64,000 bases of DNA from Kappaphycus alvarezii. Lineage: Eukaryota > Rhodophyta > Florideophyceae > Gigartinales > Solieriaceae. The notes beneath the pieces were generated by a model that was not told the DNA's origin, searched no databases, and worked only from the letters and a program-made list of their open reading frames with translations. Each line of letters begins with the position of its first letter. Positions within the stretch are counted from its first letter, which is position 1. Shown here piece after piece: positions 10,255-20,800 of the stretch. The stretch spans positions 1 to 64,000 of the forward strand of contig NADL03000471.1 in assembly GCA_002205965.3 (NCBI GenBank). Reading direction: 5' to 3'. Position numbers and translations under genes: made by a program.

Positions 10255-10450
10255 TTCCAAATAGCTCTGCTTTGATGTTAGAAGGATTATTCTGAAGGGA
10301 ATATCATTTCCAGGCTCCTCAGATGTCTCCCATCCGAGCGGGAGCTAGACACGTGTCTATTTCCCGACCGGGAGATAGATACGTGTACACCCTAAAATAC
10401 CCCTAACGTGTACGATCTCCACATGTTTCAAAGCTGATGGAAAGTGGTTG
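10255..10450 (+). repeat. Dispersed repeat R1, copy c (palindrome 10340-10365)
   Basis: Same order of landmarks as R1b and nearly identical over the palindrome and the flanking CTCCACATGTTTCAAAGC stretch. It lies about 390 bp to the right in the same orientation. R1b and R1c therefore form a short tandem pair. Confidence 0.65.
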
Positions 10451-10667
10451 GACGTGGAGAAACTGGAAATTACATCTTGCATAGATTGAAGGGTACTAAA
10501 ACCAGTAGTAGAGAATGGATAACTTCTGTATAGTTATGTGTATATCGCAACTCCAACCCTCTAGAAGACCCTTCTTTGGCTTTTTTCAGAAAATAAGAAA
10601 TTTACCCGATCTTCAAAACTAAATGGCTTTTTTAAAACTAGTGCTCCAGGACGCTCAGGGATGTCAG

Positions 10668-10795
10668 AAGGGACCCGAAACATCAAAAAAACAAATCTCG
10701 ATTTTCATGTCCAAAAGTGCGAAAATACCCCCGTTTCAGCACATATACCCCACGATCCCGAGGTCAGGTTCAGTTACAACGTTCCCAGTCAACCA
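10668..10795 (+). repeat. About 125-bp direct repeat, unit 1
   Basis: Shares the ordered landmarks GAAACATCAAAAA, AATCTCGATTTTCATG, CCAAAAGTGCG, TTTCAGCACATATAC and GATCCCGAGGTCAGGTTC with 11183-11310. There are only scattered substitutions and small indels. No ORF spans it. Confidence 0.7.
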
Positions 10796-11040
10796 TAAGT
10801 TCCAAACCCAACAATTAGTTCCAAAAAGTGTTCAAATCGATTAATAAATAATGTGCACAATTTGTAAACTATTGCAACCCGTAAATTTACCCCAACCTGA
10901 ACCCCAAACTGATCCCACATAGCAAAATCGCAGTAACTGAATAAAGGTCAGTTCAAAACGATATTATGAACAGAAAAATGAGTCCCCGCCATACAACTAC
11001 ACCTCTACAGGCGCCAGAACCACAAATCTCCTCAAAAATG

Positions 11041-11100
11041 AGAACCCAATAGTGAACCCCTAATCCCTAAGTACCCCTAACTCCCTCAACCCCCCCTAAT
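11041..11100 (+). repeat. C-rich telomere-like tract (CCCCTAA units)
   Basis: Repeated CCCCTAA/CCCTAA/CCCCCTAA motifs separated by 5-10 bases. It resembles degenerate telomeric or subtelomeric sequence in the C-strand sense. It sits between the two 125-bp direct repeats. Function is not shown by the sequence. Confidence 0.35.
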
Positions 11101-11182
11101 CAACCCAAATAAACTTTAATACTGACTCTTCAAAATTAAACCTCGAACAAAAAATTGATAATACTAACTTCCTTAGCATGCC

Positions 11183-11310
11183 AAAAGGGACTCGAAACAT
11201 CAAAAACCAAATCTCGATTTTCATGTCCAAAAGTGCGCTAATACCCCATTTCAGCACATATACACCACGATCCCGAGGTCAGGTTCGGTTACAACGTTCC
11301 CATGCAACAA
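11183..11310 (+). repeat. About 125-bp direct repeat, unit 2
   Basis: Partner of 10668-10795, 515 bp away in the same orientation. See that entry for shared landmarks. Confidence 0.7.
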
Positions 11311-13190
11311 TTAGATCTACCGACAACAGACAGATCTAAAACACGTGATACGTTATGGAAAAAAAATGCTTAAAAATTTTCATAAAAATATCAAAAATTC
11401 AAGTGCGAATAACTCAAAAACTATTGGCCAAAATAAAAAAAAATTTCACCAATCAGCTCAGCGTATAAAACAACGTTTCCCAGCCCCCAAACCCCCGGTT
11501 TCCCTCATCCCCCGGTACCGCCTATCCTAATCTTGGAAGCGGCATGTCGACGCTCGAATTCTATATCTGAGAATATATGACGACCAACGTTGGTGCGAAA
11601 AAAGTAGTCCTCGATTTGATCCCCACCCTGCTTCATGTTGCGCTGCCTGTTCTGGCTACGGCTGGTCTTAGATCCCCCTGCCTTTTCTCTTTCTTGAGCC
11701 TAAATTTGCCGTAACTAAAGCGGTGAAGCCTGAAATAGAAGCTGAAAGCAGCGACATAAACTGCTCTGTGTCGCTCTCTGTGGAGGACATACTGCTGCCT
11801 CAATTAGGTTGGGCAAGGATACCATTGAGGGGATTTGCTCAAATCCAAATTGCCATAATCACAGTTTGGGGCGGCCAGTGATATTTTTACAGCTATGCAA
11901 TTTTTTGAGGTTTTGGCAAAGACCGTTGGTAATGCTCTAAAGTACTCAAACATTTAACCACCCATTCAAGTAATCCTAAATTTAACCCAAACATTTACCG
12001 CCACCTGTCGCCCCTGGAGCACGTTGGACGAACCGGGAATGGTGCGCAAGAAGAATGGCGTTGCTTTTCAGTGGTATTCGTCAAGATTGCCCGTCCCAAA
12101 GAAACAGATCCGTTGTCCTGGAGTACCAGACACCCCGCGCCCGTCACCTAGTGACAGGAAGCTCTAATCTTCCAGTTTGGAAGCCGCCCAATTTCAAACA
12201 AAACCCGAAGGCGTCTATGGGTAGACGTCAAGGCGCGAGATTGGGGTTAATACGACCACGGAGAAGGACATTGGCCTGCCTTTGATGGGACCATACGCAA
12301 CGATTGTGCGATTGTCAATGCCTGCTTGCTGCACGGACTGGTAGGATGGTCAACCCTTTCGACTTTGCACTCAACCTTCTTTGTCAGGAAAAATGAGTGA
12401 ACCACCCCATTAAGCCCAAACATTTACCCTTTTCATGCAATTAATGCTAATTCCCAACAGGGGGGGAATTCCCAACAGATGGGGGAATTGGGGTGCTCTA
12501 CTGATTAGGGATGTAGGACCGTCCTTCAAGGACGGCTATTTTCCGAAGACTAGGGAGGGCAGGTCTGTGTATTAACCGCCACTAGCCAGGACAATCTGCG
12601 TCTAGGGGAGACTTGCACACGCGCTAAAGGCTTGTGGAAACATCGAGAGCATTTGGGCGAGCAGACAGTGTCAACTCGGAGAAGGGAGATATCGTTCCAA
12701 TTGAGCGAGAAGACGATGGCTTTTGAGATGCGGTAGATCGAATGCAAAGGATTCAAGGTGGCGGCGTAGAGAGCAGGACCACAACCAGACCTTCGGCAAC
12801 TTGTGTCGATGCTCCTCGCCTTTCCCGACGCTGATCACTTGTAGACACTCAACTCTCAGCAAGTTCAAGAATGGCTCCATTGCTAACCAACGCCAAGCGA
12901 GTACCGTACAGTATATTTACAGTAAGATAATTGTCCAGATCAACAAACTATGCATTTGCTCACTGTGTTCCCGAGGGTAAAACCTTGGAAAATTCGGTCT
13001 ATGGTCTACCGTTGTTGATTGCTTCACACTAATATCCAAGGATGGCAGCTCATTGCGTGAGCAGGATGCGGTCGAAGTGCTTTTCGGGATCACGTTTGAA
13101 TTGTTATTCTCTCCCGCCTGTCCTCGGACACTGTGTCGTTCTTCTGCACCCTAGTGTGGCGTAACCCCTGTTCCCGTAGCTCTCCCCATT
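11311..13190. other. Gene-poor stretch with a module bounded by short direct repeats
   Basis: No convincing ORF, RNA gene or TE domain is visible. The sequence CCCAAACATTTACC occurs at about 11986-11999 and again at about 12416-12429, each preceded by an ACCACCC(C)ATT motif. These bound a GC-richer module of about 430 bp with short frame-broken ORFs. A small GGGGGAATTCCCAACAG-type duplication lies at 12450-12490. Otherwise I see nothing. Confidence 0.4.
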
Positions 13191-13610
13191 TTAAACTCCC
13201 ACCGTGCGCCCTCCGCATGCACACGCCTCAATACGGCATCCTTCCGCAAGTCTAACTGAGCCACTGATCCAGCTGATACTGCGAAACTTCGGCCATGGCG
13301 GCAAGAAATACTTCGACATCGTTCGTGACCTCTCCCGTGAATTCACATCTTGCTCTTGACGACCATTCAAAACACAACGCATCCGGTCCCTTTCTACGAC
13401 ATAGTAGTGTAGCCAAGGTTGTACCACGTACAGCAATATTCCAGTTTTGCTAACTGCTACAGTGTCGCCGATGGTCTCTTTGCCTCCCAGTCCGCAACTG
13501 TGCCTTCCGCGTAAACCTACCGAAAAGATAACAATCCCGTCCAATTGGTTAAGCGACATACAACCCTTGGAGCTTCGGTAGCGAATTGAAAATTTACCTA
13601 CTGACATCAT
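13191..13610 (-). CDS. Hypothetical ORF, 139 codons, unrecognised
   Basis: An ATG-initiated open frame ends ...EACACGGRTVGV. It contains no domain, signal peptide or membrane segment I can recognise. Other frames across the same stretch also contain protein-like pieces, so it may be a shadow of a decayed gene. It lies upstream of nothing obviously related. Between 13611 and 14103 no gene is visible. Confidence 0.2.
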   Translation of the reverse strand: MMSVGKFSIRYRSSKGCMSLNQLDGIVIFSVGLRGRHSCGLGGKETIGDTVAVSKTGILLYVVQPWLHYYVVERDRMRCVLNGRQEQDVNSRERSRTMSKYFLPPWPKFRSISWISGSVRLAEGCRIEACACGGRTVGV

Positions 13611-14103
13611 CCATTCACAATTAGTTTGGTCTCACATCTATCTGATGAAGTTGATGCCACATTTTGCATCAAGTACCACTCTACTGGCGCACAACGGGGC
13701 ATGAAAATTTTCGGTCCTCTGCACGACCACTGCGTTGACCCAGCGCACAAGGTCCCACTTAGCGTTTCATCTGCGACTCTGTATCAAGATCCACGAATTT
13801 GGCACCGATCCCCGTTTACTAATTTGTTTGATGACCCGCTTCCACAATTGCCGACGCTTTAACCCTATTGCCGGACATCAATGTCACGGCCAACATGTCG
13901 CAATGTTCTGGTAAATCCAGCGAATTCTTAATTTCACAATTTCACGAGACTCTTGGCGGTTGCCATTATCGTCCCGTCTCGAGAGGGCCTTGATCACATC
14001 TCATAATTTCGCAGAGCAAAATCTATTTAGATGCACTGGGGGCGTCGACTTCGGAAAATCTAATCATCACACGCACTTAATGCAAACGCACAAGCTTTTT
14101 TCA

Positions 14104-15354
14104 TCATCGCAGTGCCCAACGTAGTCGGTCAATAACTCCACACCATTCAATGCCTTCTCTGTTCATCTGTGCTGCTGCTTTGAACCCCCATCGCACGGGC
14201 GCCAACAACGCGTGTGCCGCACTCACCCTTAAACTCTTTGTATAGCAGCTTGCAACAACACCATTGACAACAATGTCCCCATGAGTTGTGATTGGGCTGT
14301 ATAAGCCACGCCTGCGGCCCCAACTGATACCTTGCACCCGACCCCTTTGGCTACACTCTGCCACTTGCAGAAAATCTCCAAACTTCAGGTCTTCAACGGC
14401 ACGAAGTCGTCCATTCCACATCCGAACAAAATGTCCGTTGGTTGCGGTCAACTGTAATGTCATGTTCTGCCCGTTTTCACAGCCGCCGACAAGGACAGAT
14501 ATAGTTCCAAACTGTGATTGAGCCGAACCATCTCTATGACTGAACGAGACAACTGCAGAGTATAAATCGTTGCCCTTCTTGTCTGTTGCGACCAACACTC
14601 GTTCACCTACAACCAAACTTCGCATAGGAATTTCTTTTCCGTTGTCATTCCTGACAGTCGCATCCGGCGGGAAGCAAACCGAGCCGCCGTCTTCCTCATT
14701 TCGAGACGGCGATGGGCCAGGCGTCGGGGATGGCGGTGCCGCCTGGTACATACATACGACATTGGAGGTAACGGTACCACCTGCCACGGCGCGGACTTGC
14801 TGAGAAAGCATGAATACATCACCCCGAGTGGGTGAGTCGACTGCCTCTGGGAGTTGTGTGTTGCGCGGGATGATCCCCTGATCGATGAATCTTTGCTTGA
14901 AACGCGGAAGGTCATCAACGAAGAAATAGTTTGCCGGGTTGGCAGCTGCAAACGGTCCACATCGACGCGGGGAATTGTCAAAACCTGTGATGAACCAAGG
15001 TGTGGCATTGTCAGCAGAAGTTCCAGGGGGGTCCGAGGGGGTGAGTTGAAATCGTGTTGCGGCCTCGGGACGCACCGTGTCGAGACATGCTATGCCGTTA
15101 ACAGAAAGATCGCGCCAAAGTATGCCCTCAGATTCCACTGAGGGATCTGTTAGGTCTAGTCCTCGGTAGAAGCGAATAGAGCGGTGGTTAATGACAGCGG
15201 GACATTCGGCGGAGGTTGCGTTCGAATCTGGGCGGGAAGAGATTAAAAAGGTGAAAGTGGTCTGGATGCGTCTGGCCTCATCCGATAGGCATTCTGCGAT
15301 CGGGGGGAAAATGAGTACAAAATGGATTAGGAACAAGATGAGGGGAAGCTGCAT
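14104..15354 (-). CDS. Secreted Hedgehog-type Hint (Hog) domain protein
   Basis: An intact 416-residue ORF with ATG at 15354. Residues 1-22 form a signal peptide (hydrophobic LILFLIHFVLIF core). Residues 23-205 are an extracellular N-domain with paired cysteines, unlike the Hedgehog signalling domain. A Pro/Ser linker (207-218) follows. The Hint domain starts at C227 in GGSVCFPPDATV, matching the CFPxxATV block of Hog autoprocessing domains. It has a T-N-G-H block with H308 (TxxH motif), GDFLQV near 326, and GDIVVNGVVASCYT (359-372), very close to the conserved GxxVVxxVVASCY block of metazoan Hog. AHALLAPVRW follows at 380-389. In Hedgehogs this domain cleaves itself N-terminal to the first Cys. 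Here that would release residues 1-226, an inference from the motifs. Hog-only proteins with unrelated N-domains are known from algae and protists. No intron is needed. Start choice: first ATG directly before the signal peptide. Confidence 0.88.
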   Translation of the reverse strand: MQLPLILFLIHFVLIFPPIAECLSDEARRIQTTFTFLISSRPDSNATSAECPAVINHRSIRFYRGLDLTDPSVESEGILWRDLSVNGIACLDTVRPEAATRFQLTPSDPPGTSADNATPWFITGFDNSPRRCGPFAAANPANYFFVDDLPRFKQRFIDQGIIPRNTQLPEAVDSPTRGDVFMLSQQVRAVAGGTVTSNVVCMYQAAPPSPTPGPSPSRNEEDGGSVCFPPDATVRNDNGKEIPMRSLVVGERVLVATDKKGNDLYSAVVSFSHRDGSAQSQFGTISVLVGGCENGQNMTLQLTATNGHFVRMWNGRLRAVEDLKFGDFLQVAECSQRGRVQGISWGRRRGLYSPITTHGDIVVNGVVASCYTKSLRVSAAHALLAPVRWGFKAAAQMNREGIEWCGVIDRLRWALR

Positions 15355-15654
15355 CTTGAAAATGATGATCTTGCATGCAGCCCCTTCGTTACAAAGAAAT
15401 AGCAGTTAAGACATTGGTTCCACGAAGAGCCGACGGATGACGTTGAGAGGGAGCATGCACAGAGACACTCTCCGCAGGAATCGATTTCAGCACTCGGAAA
15501 ATGTCCCTGACAACCTCCTGACCTCAGGATCAGGAATTGCATGGGTCCACTGCGGTGTGCGAGGCGGTGAAATGCCAGTGCTTGGTGATCTGCAAGATCA
15601 TCAGTTGATTCCAACGGCAAGATGATGATGACATGTTTTCTGGCCATGACTTGT

Positions 15655-15990
15655 GTTTTCTAGCACTGTACTGTACAGTACAGTATAGCTGTACAGTTCA
15701 GACTCTGGATAATAAAATGAATACTGTAGTCGGTCAGTCGGTGCACACTCAGGATAAGCAATGAGTGAAGATCCTCTTTACTCCCAAGCCACGAGTACTG
15801 TAAATATCATTATTATTGCAGTACAGTATATACCCTTTACGGTACCGTAACAGGCACAGCTTCAACTAACGACCTGCTTTACAGTACAGAACCGTTACCC
15901 AAAATAAGTTTACTCTGAGCCGTTGACGGGAGATGTTTTTAAGAGTCTTTCAGACTTTTATTGTACATGTACAGTACTGTACTGTACAGT
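15655..15990. repeat. Clustered TACTGTACAGTA-type palindromes
   Basis: Short self-complementary TACTGTACAG(TA) units occur at about 15665-15700, 15820-15860 and 15963-15992. Similar units occur at 44710, 61590-61630 and 63830-63960. A motif CAGTCGGTGCACACTCA lies at about 15733, and close relatives occur near 59935 and 60208. The cluster lies in the 5' flank of the Hint gene. It could be simple-sequence expansion or remnant of small inverted-repeat elements. Confidence 0.5.
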
Positions 15991-16273
15991 ACAATATTTC
16001 CCCGCCCGGCTCCGCTACCGTAACTTCCCTTTTGTCAACCTCACCCTCCAGTCCCTCGCCTTTGACTGTTTGGGCGCGCCCGTCGACTACCACCACTCGC
16101 CTCATTCATGCATTAATACCCTCAGCGACACGCCGCTTCTTTACGGGCACTGCTACGGTTCGCCGAAGGATCTACCAACGCCCTGGCTCTACCGTCTGAT
16201 CGTCAAAAGCGATCTCCGTCCTGCTCAGAGCCCGGTCGCACGACGCTACCATAGTATAAAGGTTAGCTCCTAA
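15990..16273 (+). pseudogene. WD40-like fragment, paralogue of 60310-60560
   Basis: Two adjoining frames match the minus-strand open frame at 60201-60581: RRFFTGTATVRRRIYQRPGS, then YRLIVKSDLRPAQSPVARR. The partner reads RCFCTGTSTGRLRIFQRPGS and YHMVVHSDVHPVPSPVKRC. The TGTxxGRLRIFQ pattern resembles a WD40 blade. A one-base shift in this copy separates the two halves. It is probably a broken duplicated exon or gene fragment. From 16274 to 16620 I see only a short ORF (16414-16638) of no recognisable type. Confidence 0.5.
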
Positions 16274-16620
16274 CTGTAATTTAGATTACTGTAAGCTTGT
16301 GAATCGAGCTACAAACGTGTGGAAATAAATGAGAAATAACAGTACTTCCGGGACAATGCCATAGTAGACCTATCCATCAAATTTGATTTGACACAGGAAA
16401 GTGCCAATGGATTATGCGTAATGGTATTGAATACTGTATAAACCTGATGTCTCCAATGTTAGCATGTGGGAAAATGTGGGGTAATTTAATATTTGAAAGA
16501 TATGGTCGGTTGTGGCCCGGGATATCCTACAGGGTTAGCATGTGTGATGGTTATAATTTGGACACATATGAATCATTCATTCAGATCATGGAAACTGGGC
16601 GCCAACTTAAATGTTTTGTT

Positions 16621-17024
16621 TGTTATTTCGCCCCGTAGTTGAGCGGGGCGAGATCCGAATACCGGCCAATTCGTTTGTGCTGTAATAAGCAAGTCAGGGG
16701 AGGCACACGAGCAATGTTTCTGCGGGGGCGCTTAGGTTGTTGCTGTTTGTTGATGATGTTGTTGTTGCTGATGGTATGCGGGATGTAACACCATCGCTCT
16801 CTTTATGATGTAGATTCCCCTGCCTGAGGTGCACAAGTTAGGAGTATACTGCAGACTAGGTGACAAATTGCAGTAAAGTTGCATAGCCTAACTGACAGTA
16901 TAAAGCGCAGTAAAATAATCTAAAATATATCAATTCGAGTCATCGTACGCAATAAATTGAAAACGAAATAAACTGCTGTCGGTTGACATTGTCTGCTTGA
17001 TGAAGCCATCTTCTTATTCTAACT
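16621..17024 (-). repeat. Copia-A 3' LTR (left)
   Basis: About 404 bp. Shares CGCCCCGTAG near its start with 22222-22601, then GTGCTGTA, ACACGAGCAAT, GGTGCA.AGGTTAGGAGTATACTG, TATAAAG.GCAGTAAAATAAT, ATATATCAATTCGAGTCATCG and GATGAA.CCATCTTC in order. It is the 3' LTR because coding is on the minus strand. Confidence 0.75.
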
Positions 17025-17453
17025 TTCCCACCTTCTCTGTTCGTTTGAGTAAAACGAATTCAGCTTTCTCTATAGATCCACTGCTCAATTGGATGACTAA
17101 TGCGACCATCTCTAATAATGCTATGTAAAATAGACTCACTTTAAAATTTAGTAAATTCATCAGAGGGATTGATTTCAGAGTGGATGAAGTTGATGATTTG
17201 AAGTTTCTTTGATTTGTAAGAAAATGTTATTGTGGCAATATTTATCATAAAAAGCTTCTCAGTAGTCGTAATAGCCCTTGTAATAAAGTCAAAAAAAGAC
17301 AAGATATCTGTAAACATGATAATCGGTACAGGTCGTAATAGGTTTTTTTTGTAAGTCGTTTTTCAGGGCGTAAGGCATATCGAAAACATCAGCCAATTCC
17401 ATATGTTCACTACCTAGTACAGACCTCGTGACGCATTTCGATTTCTGAGGTGA

Positions 17454-18400
17454 CTAGTAAAGCGGTTGACACTTGTCAGTTTTATCTGCTAAGAAAATAA
17501 TGTATCCAAGCTGTGATAATCCGTCGATATTTGTCGCAAATGATGCATCGGAGAAAACACGCAAGTAAAGTGATTTAAAATCAAGCTTTAGAAACTTTAG
17601 TCGCATCGAGGTGTCATTTCTGACGACATTTAGGGCGTGATTGATCCTTTTGATATGCTTTTCCGGATTTCTTTTGAATACATCTTCCGTAAGTTGAGCG
17701 GCTTGAGTGATCCGAAATGAGATGTCAGGCATCGTGTTCGCTCTTCAAGCCAGCTTAGTCTTCTGAGATTTATACGAACTAAAAGGGGCATTATAGGGAA
17801 TTTCTTTAAGCCTCTGCCTGTATTTGGATTAATACACTTCGAAGCCAAAGGGTTTTCTTTCTATTTACGCTCCAGAGAACTGGATGTTAATGTACTCCCT
17901 ACGTTTACACTTGAAACAATTTTAAGTTTTCCTTGAGAAATTTTCGAAGTGCTCATTTCCAGCTAGAAGTAAATCATCGAAATAAGTCACACAAAGGAAA
18001 TAAAGCTTCTTACCAATTACATTAAAGAAGAATTATCCGTCGTTAGTTATAGATTCCATTCCAAGATCGGGTCTTAAATGTTCTTAGAGTGTCCTTCCCC
18101 AGTGATCAACACTATCAGGGAGTCCAAAGAGTGTCTTAAGAAGCTAAAGCATTGCATCGGGACCAAGCTCAAACTCCTTTGTCGGGTTTACATAGATATC
18201 TCTGAGGAGTTTCTCGGCGCTTTGCAGATAAGCTTGTGTGACATCTGTTGATAAGAGCTTGAAGCCGAGAATAGATCCAAGTAACTAGTATTCTGATTGA
18301 ATGTTGAACAACAGTACTAGTTGCATGGACAAGAAATTCTTTCATTTTATCCCCAAGACCTTCTACGACGAATTTAGCTTTCCACATTTCACGATTTGTA
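17454..18400 (-). pseudogene. Copia-A reverse transcriptase/RNase H remnant
   Basis: From 18400 leftward, broken frames read Copia RT pieces: LLSTDVTQAYLQS...RDIYV near 18230, then DAML.LLKTLFGLPDS near 18150. The frame 17732-17454 (92 codons) reads as the RT tail and RNase H: MPDISFRITQAAQLTED, VFSDASFATNIDGLSQLGYI. The catalytic region between is full of stops. It is not functional. Together these give family identity with good confidence. Confidence 0.75.
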
Positions 18401-18479
18401 CCAGAATTTTGAAATCGAGTACAAAATTTCCACCTAGGACATTTGCGTTAGATGGTACTTCATCCTTGCAAACTACTTT

Positions 18480-19073
18480 TCATGTGCCACGTTCAATCAG
18501 TCCCATTATTTCCTTTTGTTTCGTTGGACCGAACTCAGCTGTGTACGGTTCTTTGCGATGAATAATTTCTGTAAGGTGAGTAGAGAAGAGAGGACTAGAG
18601 GGTTTGTTTCTAGAACGGAATGGTTTCAGCATAGTTTGATAGAATTCAGAGGGATGGGAGAATTCCGAAGGGTCGACAAGTTCTTCCCTAACTTCGCGAA
18701 AGTAAGGTTTCGCTTGTTGTGTATTGTAACGTTGATTCGTCGAATTTCCCCTTTGAGTATGAATATTTTTGGCATGGAAATAAAGAACTGTATAAGGTTC
18801 TATCCATTCCTTCCCTTTCTCTCTGAAGATGAGAACTTCGTCACTGGGGTAATAAACTCGGTCTGAAGCAAAAGGTACAATACTACTTAACGCAGTTGTA
18901 ATACATCTTTCAGCAATGATAGTGCTAAGTTCCTTCATGGCATCAGCAATAATTTTCATGCGTTCACTTTGTTGAGGTAGGCTTGAGTTTAGAACTGGGA
19001 ACCTAGGTTGAATTCCGAATATAAGATATGAAGGTAGTAAACCATTTACTCCGATGGCTTCATTAATAATCAT
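18480..19073 (-). pseudogene. Copia-A integrase C-terminal region
   Basis: A 197-codon open frame. It begins MIINEAIGVNGLLPSYLIFG, the block that follows the integrase core in Copia polyproteins of fungal/oomycete type. It continues through a basic region and ends KQKEIMGLIERGT, the usual junction into reverse transcriptase. The upstream DDE core is not recognisable through 19074-19540 because of frame breaks. Confidence 0.7.
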
Positions 19074-19539
19074 AATTGTTAGAAATCTCGAGTAATAGCT
19101 CCTTTTTGAATGGGGGTATTTCCGCTACATTTTTGATAGATAAGACGTAGGGGAGCATGGAGTCGTTCCCCTATACCGAGAGAGATGTGAGATTCGATAC
19201 CAGAGATTTTAAGCTTGGTAACACATCCATTTTAGATATCTTTCCACTGGGGAGAGGTAAAGACTGATCCTGCGTCGATACGAATCTGATTGGGATATCC
19301 AGGGTATTCTAGACACCAGACCTCAAGAAAAACAAGACAGATTCATCCGATGCTCTGATTGTATCCTGCTTTATGATCGGAAAAAAATGTGCTTTAAAAT
19401 GAGCTATGTGACTCCATTATGTCATTTTGGAACTTTTGAGCAGTAACCGGGGTTTCTTGCTTATTGAGGGCAGCACTATACTCATCGTCATTGGAGCATT
19501 ATTTTCTCTCGTCGGTGTTGTTAAACGGATCCAGGGTAT

Positions 19540-20800
19540 TTTCGTCGTCACTTAACATACAATCTTCCACTTGTTGACATAGTTCGAAGAGGATTTGTTT
19601 TGCCTGGCCAGGATTTCTGTTTTAAGTCTTTGCTGACGTTATATATGACATTCCGAGGCATAGTTTCGAATGAAATGATTTTTGTCTCCACAATTGTTAA
19701 AACGACGAATATTTCCGAAGCGATCAACACCATTTTTATCAGGGATATCTTTATGATATCCATTTAAACGATTGGATCGTTCATGACGGGTTAAATACGA
19801 AAAGGCAACGGATAATCGAGATCTTGGTTTGCAAGTTTCACCGCATGTTCCATGGTTGAAGTAAAGACCAGGAATATTCGGAGTGGTCAGAGGATCGTTC
19901 GGTCTTAATTAAGGCTCTGAACGACATGGAGTTTTTGCATCCCTCTGTTTTCCTTGTATTTCTTCCTGATTTATCAGACAACTGGAACCCATAGAAGTAC
20001 ATAGTTGTAGAAAACTCCATTTGGGCTTTGCAGATAGGGCATTCGAAATCGATGCTTTAGCCCATGGTGCACTCATAACGGCTTTATGGAGGCGTTCGAA
20101 TTTATCTTGCTCAGATCGGTGCTGCTGGGGACCTTGTGGAGTACATTTAGTGATTGCTTCTATTAGTTACTGTAAGGCCTCGGTCACAGTACAACGCTTC
20201 CCCTCGATTATAGTGGACAACCTTAAGCTTTGCAAGTGTTTACGAATATGATTCTGACGAGTGGAGCTATTGCTATCTCCCCTCATTGTTGACACCGCTG
20301 CTGCAAACGTTTCACAGCGGTTAGAGATATGCTCACGATAAAGCCTTTTTGATTCACCTTCAAAAACGTTATGGAAGTATTGGAACTTCTTTTCATTAGG
20401 AAGTTCGTAATTCGCGGCGGCATCGAGGTAATTGGATATGTAGTCATTGATATCCTCACCAAGCTTACCTGTAAATGTTTCCGTGTATTTGAAACGAATT
20501 GTAAGGTCGTGAGCAACTCTCGAATCATCAGCATAGCGAGATTTCTCATTAACTTGAGAGTATGAAGGGACTCCATTATGCCTTTTTGCACTAGTGAGTA
20601 AGACATAAGCTTCGCCCGTATCCTGTTCCAATCGATAAATCATGGATGGGATTCCCAAGGAAATACTCGAATTTTTCAGATGCTGAATGTACTCCAGCCC
20701 ATTTAGTTGCAAGTGTTGGCGGAGAAGCCTGAAAAGTACCACAGGGAAAGAAATAAATTCTGTTTTGTAAAGATTTTCCACAGGGAGATCTTTGCGAGGC
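19540..20800 (-). pseudogene. Copia-A gag remnant
   Basis: The frame 20781-20167 (204 codons) contains a capsid-like helical region (TIRFKYTETFTGKLGEDIND, EKKFQYFHNVFEGESKRLY). Downstream in a broken frame around 19660 is a partial zinc-knuckle-like NCGDKNHFIRN. Position just inside the 5' LTR fits gag. It has multiple frameshifts. The stretch 20801-22221 is leader or decayed N-terminal gag with only short frames. Confidence 0.6.

Noticed and set aside
12550..12980. Overlapping ORFs on both strands
   Set aside because: Three mutually overlapping short frames of equal quality, none with a motif or a homologue in the window.
14288..15141. Plus-strand ORFs opposite the Hint gene
   Set aside because: They are antisense shadows of an intact, motif-bearing minus-strand ORF.
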